A DNA stretch of 64,000 nt, taken from NCBI RefSeq assembly GCF_029893805.1, contig NZ_JARXYP010000002.1, positions 2,108,001 to 2,172,000 on the forward strand. The letters are read 5' to 3'. Below, piece by piece: positions 16,151 to 24,974 of the stretch. Positions within the stretch are counted from its first letter, which is position 1, and each line of letters begins with the position of its first letter. Origin of the DNA: Streptomyces sp. SAI-135 (GTDB lineage: Bacteria; Actinomycetota; Actinomycetes; Streptomycetales; Streptomycetaceae). The translations under genes were made by a program, and so were the position numbers. The notes beneath the pieces are model-generated. The model was not told the origin of the DNA and ran no database searches. It saw nothing but the letters and a program-made list of their open reading frames with translations.

Positions 16151-17389
16151 TCAGATATCGCTCGTGCGGCGCAATCGCGGGCGCCTGGGCCGCTTGTCCA
16201 CGGTCGGTCCGGGCCCCGCGGACCGACCCGGCGACCGCAGCGCCACCCCCGCCGACACCAGCAGCAGCGTCCCGAGCATCACGAACGGCGCGGCGACCCC
16301 CGCCATGCCCGCGACCAGGCCCGCGGTGGCCGGAGCGGCGACCTGGCCGAGGCGGTTGCCGGTCAGCCGCAGGGCCAGGGCGGTGGAGCGGGCGCCGTCG
16401 GGGGCGGCCTGGACGACCGTCGTCATGGACAGCGGCTGGCCGACGCCGAGGCAGAAGCCGAGCAGCGCGAGGATCACGGCCAGCGCCCACACCGGGACCG
16501 GCAGGGCGATGCCCGCGCACAGCAGGGCCGCCAGCGAACACGTCACGGTCAGGAGCAACGCGCGCCCCAGCAGCCGTAGCAGCGGAGTCAGCACCAGACG
16601 GCAGGCGATCGTGGCCGCCGCGCGCAGGCTCAGCAGCAGGCCGATCACCGAGGGGGCGATGCCCCGGTGCTCGCCGACCACCGGGAGGTACGCGGTGAGG
16701 ATGTCCGTGGCCGACAGCACGGACAGGCTCACGAAGATGCCCCCGGGGACGCCCCGGGCCTTGAGGATGCGTCCGACGGGGACCCGATCGGCTTGCCCGG
16801 TACGGGACTTGGCCGCCGTGTCCGGATGCTCGATGCGCCACAGCGACGTGCACGCGACGGCCGCCCCGGCGCCCGAGACGAGCAGCGCCAGCGCGCTCGT
16901 GCCCGCCATGTCGGGGCCGCCGATCAGGGCGCCCGCCGCGACCGGGCCGACCAGCTGACCGAGGGAGGCACCGATGGTGAAGTGGCCGAAGTTGCGGTCC
17001 TGTTCGTGCGGGGCGGACTGCCGGGCGACGAGGGACTGGGCGCCGATGACGAAGCAGAGGTGGCCGAGGCCCATCACCCCGCTCCAGACCGCCATGGCCC
17101 AGAGGGAGTCCGCGATGCCGCTGAGCGCACAGCCGCCGGAGATCAGCACCACGCCGACCGGGAGCAGCGGCGCGCACCGGCCGTGGTCCGTACGGCGGCC
17201 GAGCGGTACGGCGGCGAAGAGCGGAAGCAGGGCGTACACACCGGCGATGACACCGATCGCGCGCTCGTCCGCGCCCAGCGCGAGGGCCCGGTAGGAGACG
17301 GCGGGCCGTGCCATCGACACCGCCCCCTGCGCGAAGCTGAAGGCGATGACGAGGCGGAGCAGCCAGCCGCGGTTCCCACCGGGCGCCAT
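16151..17389 (-). CDS. MFS transporter
   Basis: A 412-residue protein with 12 predicted membrane helices of the major facilitator superfamily. The loop after helix 2 reads PLGRRTDHGRCAPLLPVG, a degenerate version of the MFS motif A, and helix 5 has a Gly-rich stretch (TIGASLGQLVGPVAAGALIGG) like motif C of exporters. The C-terminal tail is basic. GAGGAC is well placed before the ATG. It lies 64 bases downstream of the citrate transporter gene in the same direction and might share its transcript. An export role is suggested by motif C; the substrate is unknown. Confidence 0.88.
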   Translation of the reverse strand: MAPGGNRGWLLRLVIAFSFAQGAVSMARPAVSYRALALGADERAIGVIAGVYALLPLFAAVPLGRRTDHGRCAPLLPVGVVLISGGCALSGIADSLWAMAVWSGVMGLGHLCFVIGAQSLVARQSAPHEQDRNFGHFTIGASLGQLVGPVAAGALIGGPDMAGTSALALLVSGAGAAVACTSLWRIEHPDTAAKSRTGQADRVPVGRILKARGVPGGIFVSLSVLSATDILTAYLPVVGEHRGIAPSVIGLLLSLRAAATIACRLVLTPLLRLLGRALLLTVTCSLAALLCAGIALPVPVWALAVILALLGFCLGVGQPLSMTTVVQAAPDGARSTALALRLTGNRLGQVAAPATAGLVAGMAGVAAPFVMLGTLLLVSAGVALRSPGRSAGPGPTVDKRPRRPRLRRTSDI

Positions 17390-17453
17390 GATCGAGTCCT
17401 CCGTGGACGGGGGTTCCGTGGACGGGAGTTCCTTGGGACGGGAGAGAAGCGGA

Positions 17454-18875
17454 TCAGATGATGCCGAAGAGGATTCCTGCCCCGAGGATCAACAGGCAGG
17501 TGAGCGCGGCCCACTTGACGACGAACTTGGTGTGGTCGCCGAACTCCACCTTGGCCATGCCGACCAGGACGTACACGGCCGGGACGAGCGGGCTGGACAT
17601 GTGCAGCGGCTGACCGACCAGGGAGGCGCGGGCCATCTCCAGCGGGGAGACACCGTGCGCCGCGCCGGCCTCGGCGAGGACGGGCAGGACACCGAAGTAG
17701 AAGCCGTCGTTGGACATGAAGTAGGTGAGCGGGAGGCTCAGGATGCCGGTGACGAGGGCCATGTGCGGGCCCATGCCCTCGGGGATGACGTCCACCATCC
17801 AGCGGGCCATGTGGTCGACCATGCCGGTGCCCTGGAGGACGCCGGTGAAGACGGCGGCGGCGAAGACCATGCCGGAGACGTTCAGGACGTTGTCGGCGTG
17901 GGCGGCGAGGCGGGCCTTCTGGTCGGGGATGTGCGGGAAGTTCACGGTGAGCGCGAGCGCGGCACCGAGCAGGAACAGCACAGGGATCGGCAGCCACTCC
18001 ATGATCATGGCGGTGAGCAGGGTGGCGGTGAGCAGCGCGTTGAACCAGTACAGCCTGGGGCGCAGGGTGGGCCGGCTGGGGTCGAGGACCTGGAAGCGCT
18101 GCGCGTCGCCGGCCTCGTCGTCCTCGGCGTCGGTGCCGGAGCCGCCGCCGGCCGCCGTGGCCTTGGCCTTGCCCGTGCCGGAGGCACCGGAACCGGCGCC
18201 GACCAGGACGGTCTCGGTCTCCTCGACCTTCTCGTCCACCAGGATCTCGTTCAGCGTGAGCACCCCGAGCCGCTTGCGCTCACGCATGCCGAGGACGTAC
18301 GAGAGGACGAAGACGCCCAGCAGGCCGACGGCGAGGGCCGGGATCATCGGGACGAAGATGTCGCTGGCGTCGAGCTTGAGCGCGGTGGCCGCACGGGCCG
18401 TCGGACCGCCCCAGGGCAGCGTGTTCATCACGCCGTTGGCCATGGCGGCGACACCGGTCATCACGACCAGGCTCATCTTCAGGCGCTTGTACAGCGGGTA
18501 CATCGCCGAGACCGTGATCATGAAGGTGGTCGAGCCGTCGCCGTCCAGCGAGACGATCGCGGCGAGGATCGCCGTACCGACGACGATCCGCATCGGGTCG
18601 GCCTTCGCGAACTTGAGGATGCCCCGCACGATCGGGTCGAAGAGGCCGACGTCGATCATCACACCGAAGTAGACGATCGCGAACATGAGCATCGCCGCAG
18701 TGGGGGCGAGGCTGGTGACGCCTTCGATGACGTAGTCACCGAGCTTGGCGCCCTTCCCGACGAAGACGCAGAACAGGGCCGGGATCAGTACGAGCGCCGC
18801 GATCGGCGACATCTTCTTCATCATGATCAGGACCAGGAAGGTCGCGATCATGGCGAAGCCGAGGATGGTCAGCAT
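17454..18875 (-). CDS. CitM-type citrate/metal:proton symporter
   Basis: A 473-residue, roughly 12-helix carrier of the CitMHS family, which imports citrate complexed with Mg2+ or other divalent metals. Family stretches include AAMLMFAIVYFGVMIDVGLFDP, LDGDGSTTFMITVSAMYPLYKRL, NTLPWGGPTARAA and the C-terminal TYFMSNDGFYFGVLPVLAE. A hydrophilic central loop (about 205-260) rich in Gly, Ala and Glu separates the two halves. The ATG at 18875 has only a weak ribosome site. The upstream 138 bases contain a TTAAC/GTTGAC-rich region but no clear operator. The metal preference cannot be read from sequence. Confidence 0.93.
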   Translation of the reverse strand: MLTILGFAMIATFLVLIMMKKMSPIAALVLIPALFCVFVGKGAKLGDYVIEGVTSLAPTAAMLMFAIVYFGVMIDVGLFDPIVRGILKFAKADPMRIVVGTAILAAIVSLDGDGSTTFMITVSAMYPLYKRLKMSLVVMTGVAAMANGVMNTLPWGGPTARAATALKLDASDIFVPMIPALAVGLLGVFVLSYVLGMRERKRLGVLTLNEILVDEKVEETETVLVGAGSGASGTGKAKATAAGGGSGTDAEDDEAGDAQRFQVLDPSRPTLRPRLYWFNALLTATLLTAMIMEWLPIPVLFLLGAALALTVNFPHIPDQKARLAAHADNVLNVSGMVFAAAVFTGVLQGTGMVDHMARWMVDVIPEGMGPHMALVTGILSLPLTYFMSNDGFYFGVLPVLAEAGAAHGVSPLEMARASLVGQPLHMSSPLVPAVYVLVGMAKVEFGDHTKFVVKWAALTCLLILGAGILFGII

Positions 18876-18980
18876 GAGTGGATACCTAACGTTCGCCCTT
18901 GAACTCCCACCGGAGTCGGCAGTGCGATGACGTTAGGACCCGTCAAGCGGCGTTAACAAGACGTTGACATGCGAGCAATA

Positions 18981-19011
18981 AGCGCAAAACTGCTGGTCAC
19001 AGCTTTGCGCT
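18981..19011 (-). terminator. Hairpin terminator after molybdopterin oxidoreductase
   Basis: A 12-base stem with one mismatch (18981-18992 with 19000-19011) and a 7-base loop. It begins three bases after the oxidoreductase stop codon on the minus strand and is followed by TTATTG. Confidence 0.65.
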
Positions 19012-19013
19012 GC

Positions 19014-21251
19014 TCACAGCGTCGGCACGGCGGCCAGTTTCACCGGTACGCCGTTGAGGACCGCGTTGCCCGAGAGCGGGTCGAGCAGGCTGCCGTCCAG
19101 GAGCTGGTTGACGTTGACGCCGGGGTCCTTGGCAGCGTGGGCGAGCCGGGTGCCGGGGCGGTCGTGCCCCCAGCCGTGCGGCAGGCTGACCACGCCGGGG
19201 CGCACGCCGTCGGTGACCTCGGCCTCGGTGACCACCTCTCCCCCGGCGCCCTTGATCCGCACCGCGCAGCCGTCCTTCAGGCCCAGCCGCTCGGCGTCCT
19301 CGGGGTGGATGTGCAGGGTGCAGCGGTTGGTGCCGCCGGTGAGGGCGGGGACGTTGTGCATCCAGCTGTTGTTGGAGCGCAGATGCCGGCGGCCGACGAG
19401 GACGAGCCCGTCGGCCTTGTGCCGCAGGGCCTCACGCAGCCGGGGCAGGTCGTCCGCGATCGGCCGCGGCAGCAGTTCGACCTTGCCGCTCCTGGTCTTC
19501 AGCGGCTGCGGCAGCCGGGACTCCAGGGGTCCGAGATCGATGCCGTGCGGATGCGCGAGCAGCTTGGTCAGGCTCAGCCCGTCCGGTCGTACGCCGAAAC
19601 CGTCGCCGTAGGGGCCGAGGCGCAGCATCATGTCGAGCCGCCGCTCGGGGCCGGTGTCGCCCTTCAGGAGTGCCGCCAGTTCGTGGGGCTCGCGGCCGTG
19701 CACGGGCGAGTGGGTCTCCTTGACGGCCTTGCCGAGGGTCTGGCCGATGACGAGGTCGTCCACGGCGGACGGGTCGGCGCCGTGCATGCCGGTCGCGGCG
19801 AGGACCAGCCGGGCGAGGATCTCCGTCTCCGCCATCCGGCCGGGCTCCAGCGGGACGGCGGGGCGGGTGTAGCGGACCTGGTTGCGCACGGCGAGGGTAT
19901 TGAAGGCGAAGTCGTGGTGCGGGCTCTGGGAGGGCGGGGGCGGCGGCAGGACGACGTGGGCGTGGCGCGAGGTCTCGTTCAGGTACGGGTCCACGCTGAC
20001 CATGAAGTCGAGCGAGCCGAGGGCCTTGTCGAGCCGGTCGCCGTCCGGGGCCGAGAGCACGGGGTTGGCGGCGACGGCGACGACCGCCCGGATCGGCTCG
20101 CCCTCCTCGGTCGCGGTGTCGATCTCCTCGGCGAGCGCGGAGAGCGGCAACTCGCCCTTGGCCTCGGGGCGCCGGCTCACCCGGGAGTGCCAGCGGCCGA
20201 GCGCGAACCCGTGGCTGGGGCCCGCGGGCCGGGGTGTCCGGTCGGTGGCCGCCTGCGGGAAGAGGGCGCCACCGGGCCGGTCGAGGTTGCTGGTGAGGAT
20301 GTTGAGGACGTCGACGAGCCAGCTCGCGAGGGTGCCGTGCGGGACGGTGCAGCTGCCGATGCGGCCGTATACGGCAGCGGTGGGGGCGGCGGCGAGTTCG
20401 CGGGCGAGGGTGCGGATGGTGTCGGCGTCGACGTCGCAGGTGCCGGCGACGGCCTCCGGGGTGAAGTCCCCCATGGCCGCCCGGAGTTCCTCGACCCCCT
20501 CCAGATGCGGGGTCAACTCCCCCGTGTCCACGAGTCCTTCCTCGAAGAGGACGTGCGCCATCGCCGCGAGCAGCAGGGCGTCGGAGCCGGGCCGGACGGC
20601 GATGTGCCGGTCGGCGAGGCGGGCGGTGCGGGTGCGGCGGGGGTCGATGACGGTGAGGGTGCCGCCGCGGGCCTTGAGCGCCTTGAGCTTGCCGGGGAAG
20701 TCGGGGGCGGTGCACAGACTGCCGTTGGACTCCAGGGGGTTGGCGCCGAGGAGGAGCAGGTGGTCGGTGCGGTCGAGGTCGGGCACGGGGATGGCATTGG
20801 CGTCGCCGTACAGCAGTCCGCTGGAGACGTGCTTGGGCATCTGGTCGACCGTGGAGGCGGTGAAGACGCTGCGGGTGCCGAGGCCGGCGAGCAGCACCGG
20901 CGGGTAGAGGGCACCGGCCATGGTGTGGACGTTGGGGTTGCCGAGGACGACCCCGACGGAGTTCGCCCCGTACCGGTCGACGACGCCCCGGATCCCGGCG
21001 GCGACGGCGTCGAAGGCCTCCTCCCAGGTGGCCTCGCGCAGTTCCCCGTCCCGGCGCACGAGGGGGGTGCGCAGCCGGTCGGGGTCGCCGTCCACGGCCC
21101 CGAAGGAGGCACCCTTCGGGCAGATGAACCCCTTGCTGAACACGTCGTCACGGTCGCCGCGGGCGCCGGTGACCCGGGTCCCCTCGACGGTGAGTGTCAG
21201 ACCACAGGTGGCCTCGCACAGGGGGCAGATACGCAGAGCGGTGCGGGACAC
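19014..21251 (-). CDS. Molybdopterin oxidoreductase (formate dehydrogenase / nitrate reductase-like)
   Basis: A 745-residue cytosolic enzyme of the DMSO reductase family. The N-terminal [4Fe-4S] site is C-x2-C-x3-C (CPLCEATC, Cys 9, 12, 16) with a fourth Cys at 44 in FICPKG. The large molybdopterin domain follows (GANPLESNG, TVIDPRRTRTARLADRHIAVRPG), and the C-terminal molydop-binding domain begins near LVGRRHLRSNNSWMHN. No Tat signal is seen. The GTG start at 21251 was preferred over the ATG at 21290 because GGGAGGA is just upstream and because the longer form would start inside an operator. No partner subunits are adjacent, so the substrate is open. Confidence 0.9.
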   Translation of the reverse strand: MSRTALRICPLCEATCGLTLTVEGTRVTGARGDRDDVFSKGFICPKGASFGAVDGDPDRLRTPLVRRDGELREATWEEAFDAVAAGIRGVVDRYGANSVGVVLGNPNVHTMAGALYPPVLLAGLGTRSVFTASTVDQMPKHVSSGLLYGDANAIPVPDLDRTDHLLLLGANPLESNGSLCTAPDFPGKLKALKARGGTLTVIDPRRTRTARLADRHIAVRPGSDALLLAAMAHVLFEEGLVDTGELTPHLEGVEELRAAMGDFTPEAVAGTCDVDADTIRTLARELAAAPTAAVYGRIGSCTVPHGTLASWLVDVLNILTSNLDRPGGALFPQAATDRTPRPAGPSHGFALGRWHSRVSRRPEAKGELPLSALAEEIDTATEEGEPIRAVVAVAANPVLSAPDGDRLDKALGSLDFMVSVDPYLNETSRHAHVVLPPPPPSQSPHHDFAFNTLAVRNQVRYTRPAVPLEPGRMAETEILARLVLAATGMHGADPSAVDDLVIGQTLGKAVKETHSPVHGREPHELAALLKGDTGPERRLDMMLRLGPYGDGFGVRPDGLSLTKLLAHPHGIDLGPLESRLPQPLKTRSGKVELLPRPIADDLPRLREALRHKADGLVLVGRRHLRSNNSWMHNVPALTGGTNRCTLHIHPEDAERLGLKDGCAVRIKGAGGEVVTEAEVTDGVRPGVVSLPHGWGHDRPGTRLAHAAKDPGVNVNQLLDGSLLDPLSGNAVLNGVPVKLAAVPTL

Positions 21252-21287
21252 GGGTCCTCCCGGGGCAGCGGTGCCTGTCCGGGCGAG

Positions 21288-21307
21288 CATACCGACCGGT
21301 ACGGATG
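21288..21307 (-). promoter_or_regulatory. TetR-type operator upstream of molybdopterin oxidoreductase
   Basis: CATACCGACCGGTACGGATG contains an 18-bp palindrome (21289-21306) with two mismatched pairs. It lies between the TetR stop and the oxidoreductase start, and shares its left half with the site at 9969-9988. The adjacent TetR protein is the likely binder. Confidence 0.7.
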
Positions 21308-21333
21308 GAGGGGAGGGGGTTTCGGGGGCGGGC

Positions 21334-21954
21334 TCAGTCCAGGACCCGCGCGAGATAGGCGCGGAGCAGCTCCCGGGCCTCCTGGATGATCCGCTCGTCG
21401 CCCTCCGGTGCCACCCGGAAGGCCAGGTGGACCAGGGTGTCGGCGGTCTCCACGGCGATGAGGAAGGTGCGGCGCAGGTCGTCGTCCGGTTCGCGGGAGA
21501 GGTAGCCGGAGAGGAGGTCGGTCAGGCGGTCGGCGACGCGGTGGTTGGGCTCGGCGTGCCGGGCGCCGACGGGGATCTGGTTGCCGAAGTCGACGAGGGA
21601 GAAGCCGGGGGCGGTGCGCTTCATGGCGAGGTACTCGTCGAGGACGACGTCCATCGCCGTACGCCAGCCTCCGTCCTGGCCCGACTCCTTGAGGCGGTCG
21701 GTGACGCCGGCTGTGAAGCGCTCGAGGTTGCGCTGGGCGAGGGCGTCGGCCATCTGCCGCTTGTTGCCGAAGAAGCGGTAGACCGAGCCGATGGGCACGC
21801 CGGCGCGCTGGGCGACGGCACGGGTGCTGAGGGCGTCGTAGCCGACCTCGTCGAGCAGGTCGGCGCAGGCGTCGAGGATTCTGGTCAGCCGTTCGGCACT
21901 GCGCCGCTGCACGGGGGCGCGGCGGAGCGAGGTTGCTTGGGGCACGGGCTTCAT
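21334..21954 (-). CDS. TetR-family transcriptional regulator
   Basis: A 206-residue TetR repressor with an early helix-turn-helix (about 22-65): RILDACADLLDEVGYDALS, TRAVAQRAGVPIGSVYRFF and GNKRQMADALA. The C-terminal domain resembles TetR_C-type ligand domains that end near the helix YLARVLD. AAAGG lies five bases before the chosen ATG; the 57 upstream residues of the longer frame are low-quality Arg/Gly sequence. It is transcribed toward the oxidoreductase gene, 82 bases away, and the palindrome in that gap is its probable target. It may also control the MHS transporter through the similar site at 9969. Confidence 0.92.
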   Translation of the reverse strand: MKPVPQATSLRRAPVQRRSAERLTRILDACADLLDEVGYDALSTRAVAQRAGVPIGSVYRFFGNKRQMADALAQRNLERFTAGVTDRLKESGQDGGWRTAMDVVLDEYLAMKRTAPGFSLVDFGNQIPVGARHAEPNHRVADRLTDLLSGYLSREPDDDLRRTFLIAVETADTLVHLAFRVAPEGDERIIQEARELLRAYLARVLD

Positions 21955-22034
21955 GATGCCTTTCCGCCGTCGTCCGGTGAACCCTGCCACCCGGTACGGG
22001 GCGAGGGGCCCAGGGCACTCACCGGCCACGGCCG

Positions 22035-22658
22035 GTGCTGGGCGCGGGCTGGGGTACTGACACGGGGCTGCGACGCCCGAGGTCCCGGACCCGCCCCGCC
22101 GCCGACGAGGACGCCGCCCTCGCACGCTTCCAGGGCTGCGGCTCCGGTGCAGGACCGCGGAGGCCGGGATTCCGGGACCGTGCGACCGACGGTGACGCCG
22201 CCCTGCCCGGCGGGAACGCCACCCCCCGCACCCACCGCAAGTCGCCCTTCCGCACCCGCACCACCGGTGACAACACCCGCCTGCACGACCGCAACACCAT
22301 CACCGAGACCGCCCCCGACCCGCGCTTCCAGGGCTGTGCCACTGGTGCAGGCCCGCGGAGGCCGGGATTCCGGGACCGTGCGACCGACGGTGACGCCGCC
22401 CTGCCCGGCGGGAACGCCACCCCCCGCACCCACCACAGGTCGCCCTTCCGCACCCGCACCACCGGTGACAACACCCGCCTGCACGACCGCAACCCCATCA
22501 CCGAGACCACCCCCGACCCGCGCTTCCCGCGGAGGCGGGAATTCGGAGGCCGTGGTCTCGCCGGTGCCGATGCGCGGGCCCCGGACGCCGTGCCCGGGGT
22601 AAGCCGCAGGCTGGGATTCCGTCCCCGCGCCATCGCCGACGCCCGTGCCGCCCTGTGA
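22035..22658 (+). CDS. Doubtful repetitive ORF
   Basis: A possible 207-residue product starting at GTG without a ribosome site. Within the repeats this frame has strong C/G in third position (GAC, ACC, CGC, CTG, ATC, AAC), like real Streptomyces coding sequence, and it encodes two 66-residue units starting RFQGC and ending near TITETAPDP. The minus strand also carries open frames of 216 and 487 residues, rich in Gly, Val and Arg. No family is recognised. It could be a decayed gene, a repetitive protein, or chance. Only the codon bias favours coding. Confidence 0.2.
   Translation: MLGAGWGTDTGLRRPRSRTRPAADEDAALARFQGCGSGAGPRRPGFRDRATDGDAALPGGNATPRTHRKSPFRTRTTGDNTRLHDRNTITETAPDPRFQGCATGAGPRRPGFRDRATDGDAALPGGNATPRTHHRSPFRTRTTGDNTRLHDRNPITETTPDPRFPRRREFGGRGLAGADARAPDAVPGVSRRLGFRPRAIADARAAL
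22127..22522. repeat. Two 198-bp tandem direct repeats
   Basis: Copy 1 is 22127-22324 and copy 2 is 22325-22522. By eye they differ at nine positions (about 95% identical), five of them clustered near the start. A third copy seems to begin at 22523 (CTTCC then CGCGGAGGC) but diverges quickly. The unit length is exactly 66 codons. Confidence 0.9.
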
Positions 22659-22825
22659 GGCCAGGACACCGCAGGCGGTCCCCCGTGCGAGCCGGAGTTT
22701 CACAGCAGTCGCCCCGGCCCCCGGTTCCCCGACATCGTTGCCTATCCTCCTGACGAGCCGCGATGGCGCGGCGCCGTCGCGTGCCGCACTCGTCACCGAC
22801 CGCGTCCCCGGATCAGGGAATCCCG

Positions 22826-23395
22826 TCACGCCCGCACCCCCGGGACACCGGCCGGCCTTCCCGTCGAGCCCGCGCCGACGACACCCCCCGTCGGCCCCGG
22901 TTCGGACGCCGTCACGTCCGCCGTGCTCTCCACCGGGGCGCCGTCGACGGCCCAGACGGTGCCGTCGTCGGCGTAGAGGCGGGCGGTGACCTTGTGGGTG
23001 CCCTGGGGGACGTACGCGGACGCGAGACGGTAGGACGGGGCGCGCAGGGTGGCGACGGGGCGGTCGTCCACGAAGAGGACGGCGACGCCGTGGCCGGAGA
23101 CCGCCTTCGCCCTCGTCGTGGAGGGCGAGAAGGTGAAGTTCTCGACGGTCAGCCGTACGGACCAGCTGTCGTCGGTGTCCGGCTGCACGACTATGCCGAC
23201 GTCGGGCGCGTTGTCCTTGTCGACCTCCCGGTAGTGCCGCCCCTCGTGATCGGTGTCGTCGAGGACCTTGCCCACCGGTGAGACCGACTGCCCGTCCTCG
23301 TGCTTCCGTGCCCCATCGGCGCCACAGCTCACGGATCCGGTCACCACCAGGGCACAGACCGCGAGCAGGGCGAGAAGTCCCCGCGTCCACGACAT
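22826..23395 (-). CDS. Putative lipoprotein
   Basis: A 189-residue exported protein with a lipoprotein signal: a short basic start, hydrophobic core LLALLAVCALVV, and a lipobox ending SVSC with the lipid-bearing Cys at position 24. The mature part is hydrophilic and mostly beta, with VGIVVQPDTDDSWSVRLTVENFTFSPS, a stretch that resembles plastocyanin-like or immunoglobulin-like surface strands. The end is Gly/Pro/Thr-rich. The ATG at 23395 was chosen because it puts the signal at the N-terminus; the longer frame would bury it. It is divergent from hmgA with 173 bases between. Function is unknown. Confidence 0.8.
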   Translation of the reverse strand: MSWTRGLLALLAVCALVVTGSVSCGADGARKHEDGQSVSPVGKVLDDTDHEGRHYREVDKDNAPDVGIVVQPDTDDSWSVRLTVENFTFSPSTTRAKAVSGHGVAVLFVDDRPVATLRAPSYRLASAYVPQGTHKVTARLYADDGTVWAVDGAPVESTADVTASEPGPTGGVVGAGSTGRPAGVPGVRA

Positions 23396-23506
23396 GCCGG
23401 GGAGCGTAGAACAACGGTCCGACAACGCGAATCCCCCTGTGGTCTGGTTCTGCTGGTCCTCCCTGAGGAGGTCATGGCGGGGAGATCGGTTCCACCGCAC
23501 GACCTC

Positions 23507-23547
23507 TTGCGCCGGCGAAACCGCAATCCTACGGTGTTCCATAGGAA
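23507..23547 (+). promoter_or_regulatory. hmgA promoter with IclR-like palindrome
   Basis: TTGCGC (23507-23512), a 17-base spacer and TACGGT (23530-23535) make a good promoter. TTCC-ata-GGAA (23537-23547) lies on the expected start of transcription. Palindromes with TTCC and GGAA arms are typical of IclR-type regulators; no such gene is in the window. Confidence 0.55.
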
Positions 23548-23568
23548 TCAGACCGCAAGGGAGCGATC

Positions 23569-24930
23569 ATGAACGGGGACGCAGCGATCACGCGCGGCGA
23601 CGCACGGAAGACCGCCGAGGGCCTGGCGTACCTGTCCGGTTTCGGCAACGAACACTCCTCGGAGGCCGTCCCCGGCGCCCTCCCCGAGGGCCGCAACGCC
23701 CCGCAGCGCGCCCCCCTCGGCCTGTACGCGGAACAGCTCAGCGGTACGGCGTTCACCGAGCCCCGCGCCCACAACCGCCGCTCCTGGCTGTACCGCATCC
23801 GCCCCTCCGCCGCCCACCCGGCGTTCACCCACACCCACAACGGCCGGATCCGTACCGCCCCGTTCACCGAGTCGGTCCCGGACCCGAACCGGCTGCGCTG
23901 GAACCCGCTGCCCGCGCCCCCCGAGGGCACCGACTTCCTCGCCGGCCTGTGGACCCTCGGCGGCAACGGCGACGTCACCCAGCGCACCGGCATGGCCGTG
24001 CACCTCTACCACGCCACCGACTCCATGGACCGCGTCTTCAGCGACGCGGACGGCGAGCTGCTGATCGTCCCGGAGAGCGGCGGACTGCTGCTGCGCACGG
24101 AGTTCGGGCTGCTGCACGTGGAGCCGGGACATGTGGCCCTCATCCCCCGTGGGGTGCGCTTCCGTGTGGAGCTGCTCGACACTGCGTCGAATCGCGGGCA
24201 GAGCCCGACCGCCCGCGGTTATGTGTGCGAGAACTACGGGGCGCCCTTCCAGCTGCCCGACCTCGGCCCCATCGGCGCCAACGGCCTCGCCAACGCCCGT
24301 GACTTCCTCGCCCCCGTCGCCGCCTACGAGGACGTCGAGGGGCCGGTGGAGGTGGTCAACAAGTTCTGCGGCAACCTCTGGTCCGCGACCTACGACCACT
24401 CCCCGCTCGACGTCGTCGCCTGGCACGGCAACCACGTGCCGTACGTCTACGACCTGCGCCGCTTCAACGTCATCGGCTCCATCTCCTACGACCACCCCGA
24501 CCCGTCGATCTTCACCGTGCTGACGTCCCCGTCGGACACCCCGGGCCTGGCCGGGGTCGACTTCGTGGTGTTCGCGCCACGCTGGCTGGTCGGCGAGGAC
24601 ACCTTCCGGCCGCCGTACTTCCACCGGAACGTGATGAGCGAGTACATGGGCCTGATCGAGGGCGCCTACGACGCCAAGGCGGAGGGCTTCGTGCCGGGCG
24701 GCGGCTCGCTGCACAACATGATGTCGGCGCACGGGCCCGACCGGGAGACGTTCGACAGGGCGAGCGCGGCCGAGCTGAGGCCGCAGAAGGTCGACGACGG
24801 GCTGGCGTTCATGTTCGAGACGCGCTGGCCGGTGACGCTGACCGCGCAGGCGGCCGGGGCGGACCACCTCCAGTCGCACTACGACGACGTGTGGCGGGGT
24901 CTGGAACGCCACTTCCGCCCGTCGCGCTGA
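23569..24930 (+). CDS. hmgA: Homogentisate 1,2-dioxygenase
   Basis: A 453-residue iron(II) dioxygenase that opens the ring of homogentisate to maleylacetoacetate in tyrosine and phenylalanine breakdown. The N-terminus has the family's [13 protein letters not shown]. Central [13 protein letters not shown] and the C-terminal active-site region [32 protein letters not shown] and [14 protein letters not shown] supply the iron-binding His and Glu residues. Length matches the family. AAGGGAGC precedes the ATG. The following GntR gene begins 44 bases later. The other pathway genes (fumarylacetoacetase, hppD) are not in the window. Confidence 0.97.
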   Translation: MNGDAAITRGDARKTAEGLAYLSGFGNEHSSEAVPGALPEGRNAPQRAPLGLYAEQLSGTAFTEPRAHNRRSWLYRIRPSAAHPAFTHTHNGRIRTAPFTESVPDPNRLRWNPLPAPPEGTDFLAGLWTLGGNGDVTQRTGMAVHLYHATDSMDRVFSDADGELLIVPESGGLLLRTEFGLLHVEPGHVALIPRGVRFRVELLDTASNRGQSPTARGYVCENYGAPFQLPDLGPIGANGLANARDFLAPVAAYEDVEGPVEVVNKFCGNLWSATYDHSPLDVVAWHGNHVPYVYDLRRFNVIGSISYDHPDPSIFTVLTSPSDTPGLAGVDFVVFAPRWLVGEDTFRPPYFHRNVMSEYMGLIEGAYDAKAEGFVPGGGSLHNMMSAHGPDRETFDRASAAELRPQKVDDGLAFMFETRWPVTLTAQAAGADHLQSHYDDVWRGLERHFRPSR

Positions 24931-24974
24931 TCCGCCCGTTGCACTGACCGATCCGCGAAAGGTACGGATAGCCC

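Larger units (their letters stand above)
21955..22825. other. Gene-poor region dominated by tandem repeats
   Basis: 871 bases between the TetR start and a lipoprotein gene. Two 198-bp direct repeats fill 22127-22522. Several long open frames cross on both strands, but the repeats keep all of them open because their length is a multiple of three. None has a good ribosome site. Confidence 0.6.

Noticed and set aside
18969..21389. 806-residue plus-strand frame
   Set aside because: It is antisense to the molybdopterin oxidoreductase, whose Fe-S and molybdopterin motifs are unmistakable.
22127..22522. CRISPR-like array
   Set aside because: Only two 198-bp units without short spacers; it is a plain tandem duplication and no cas genes are nearby.
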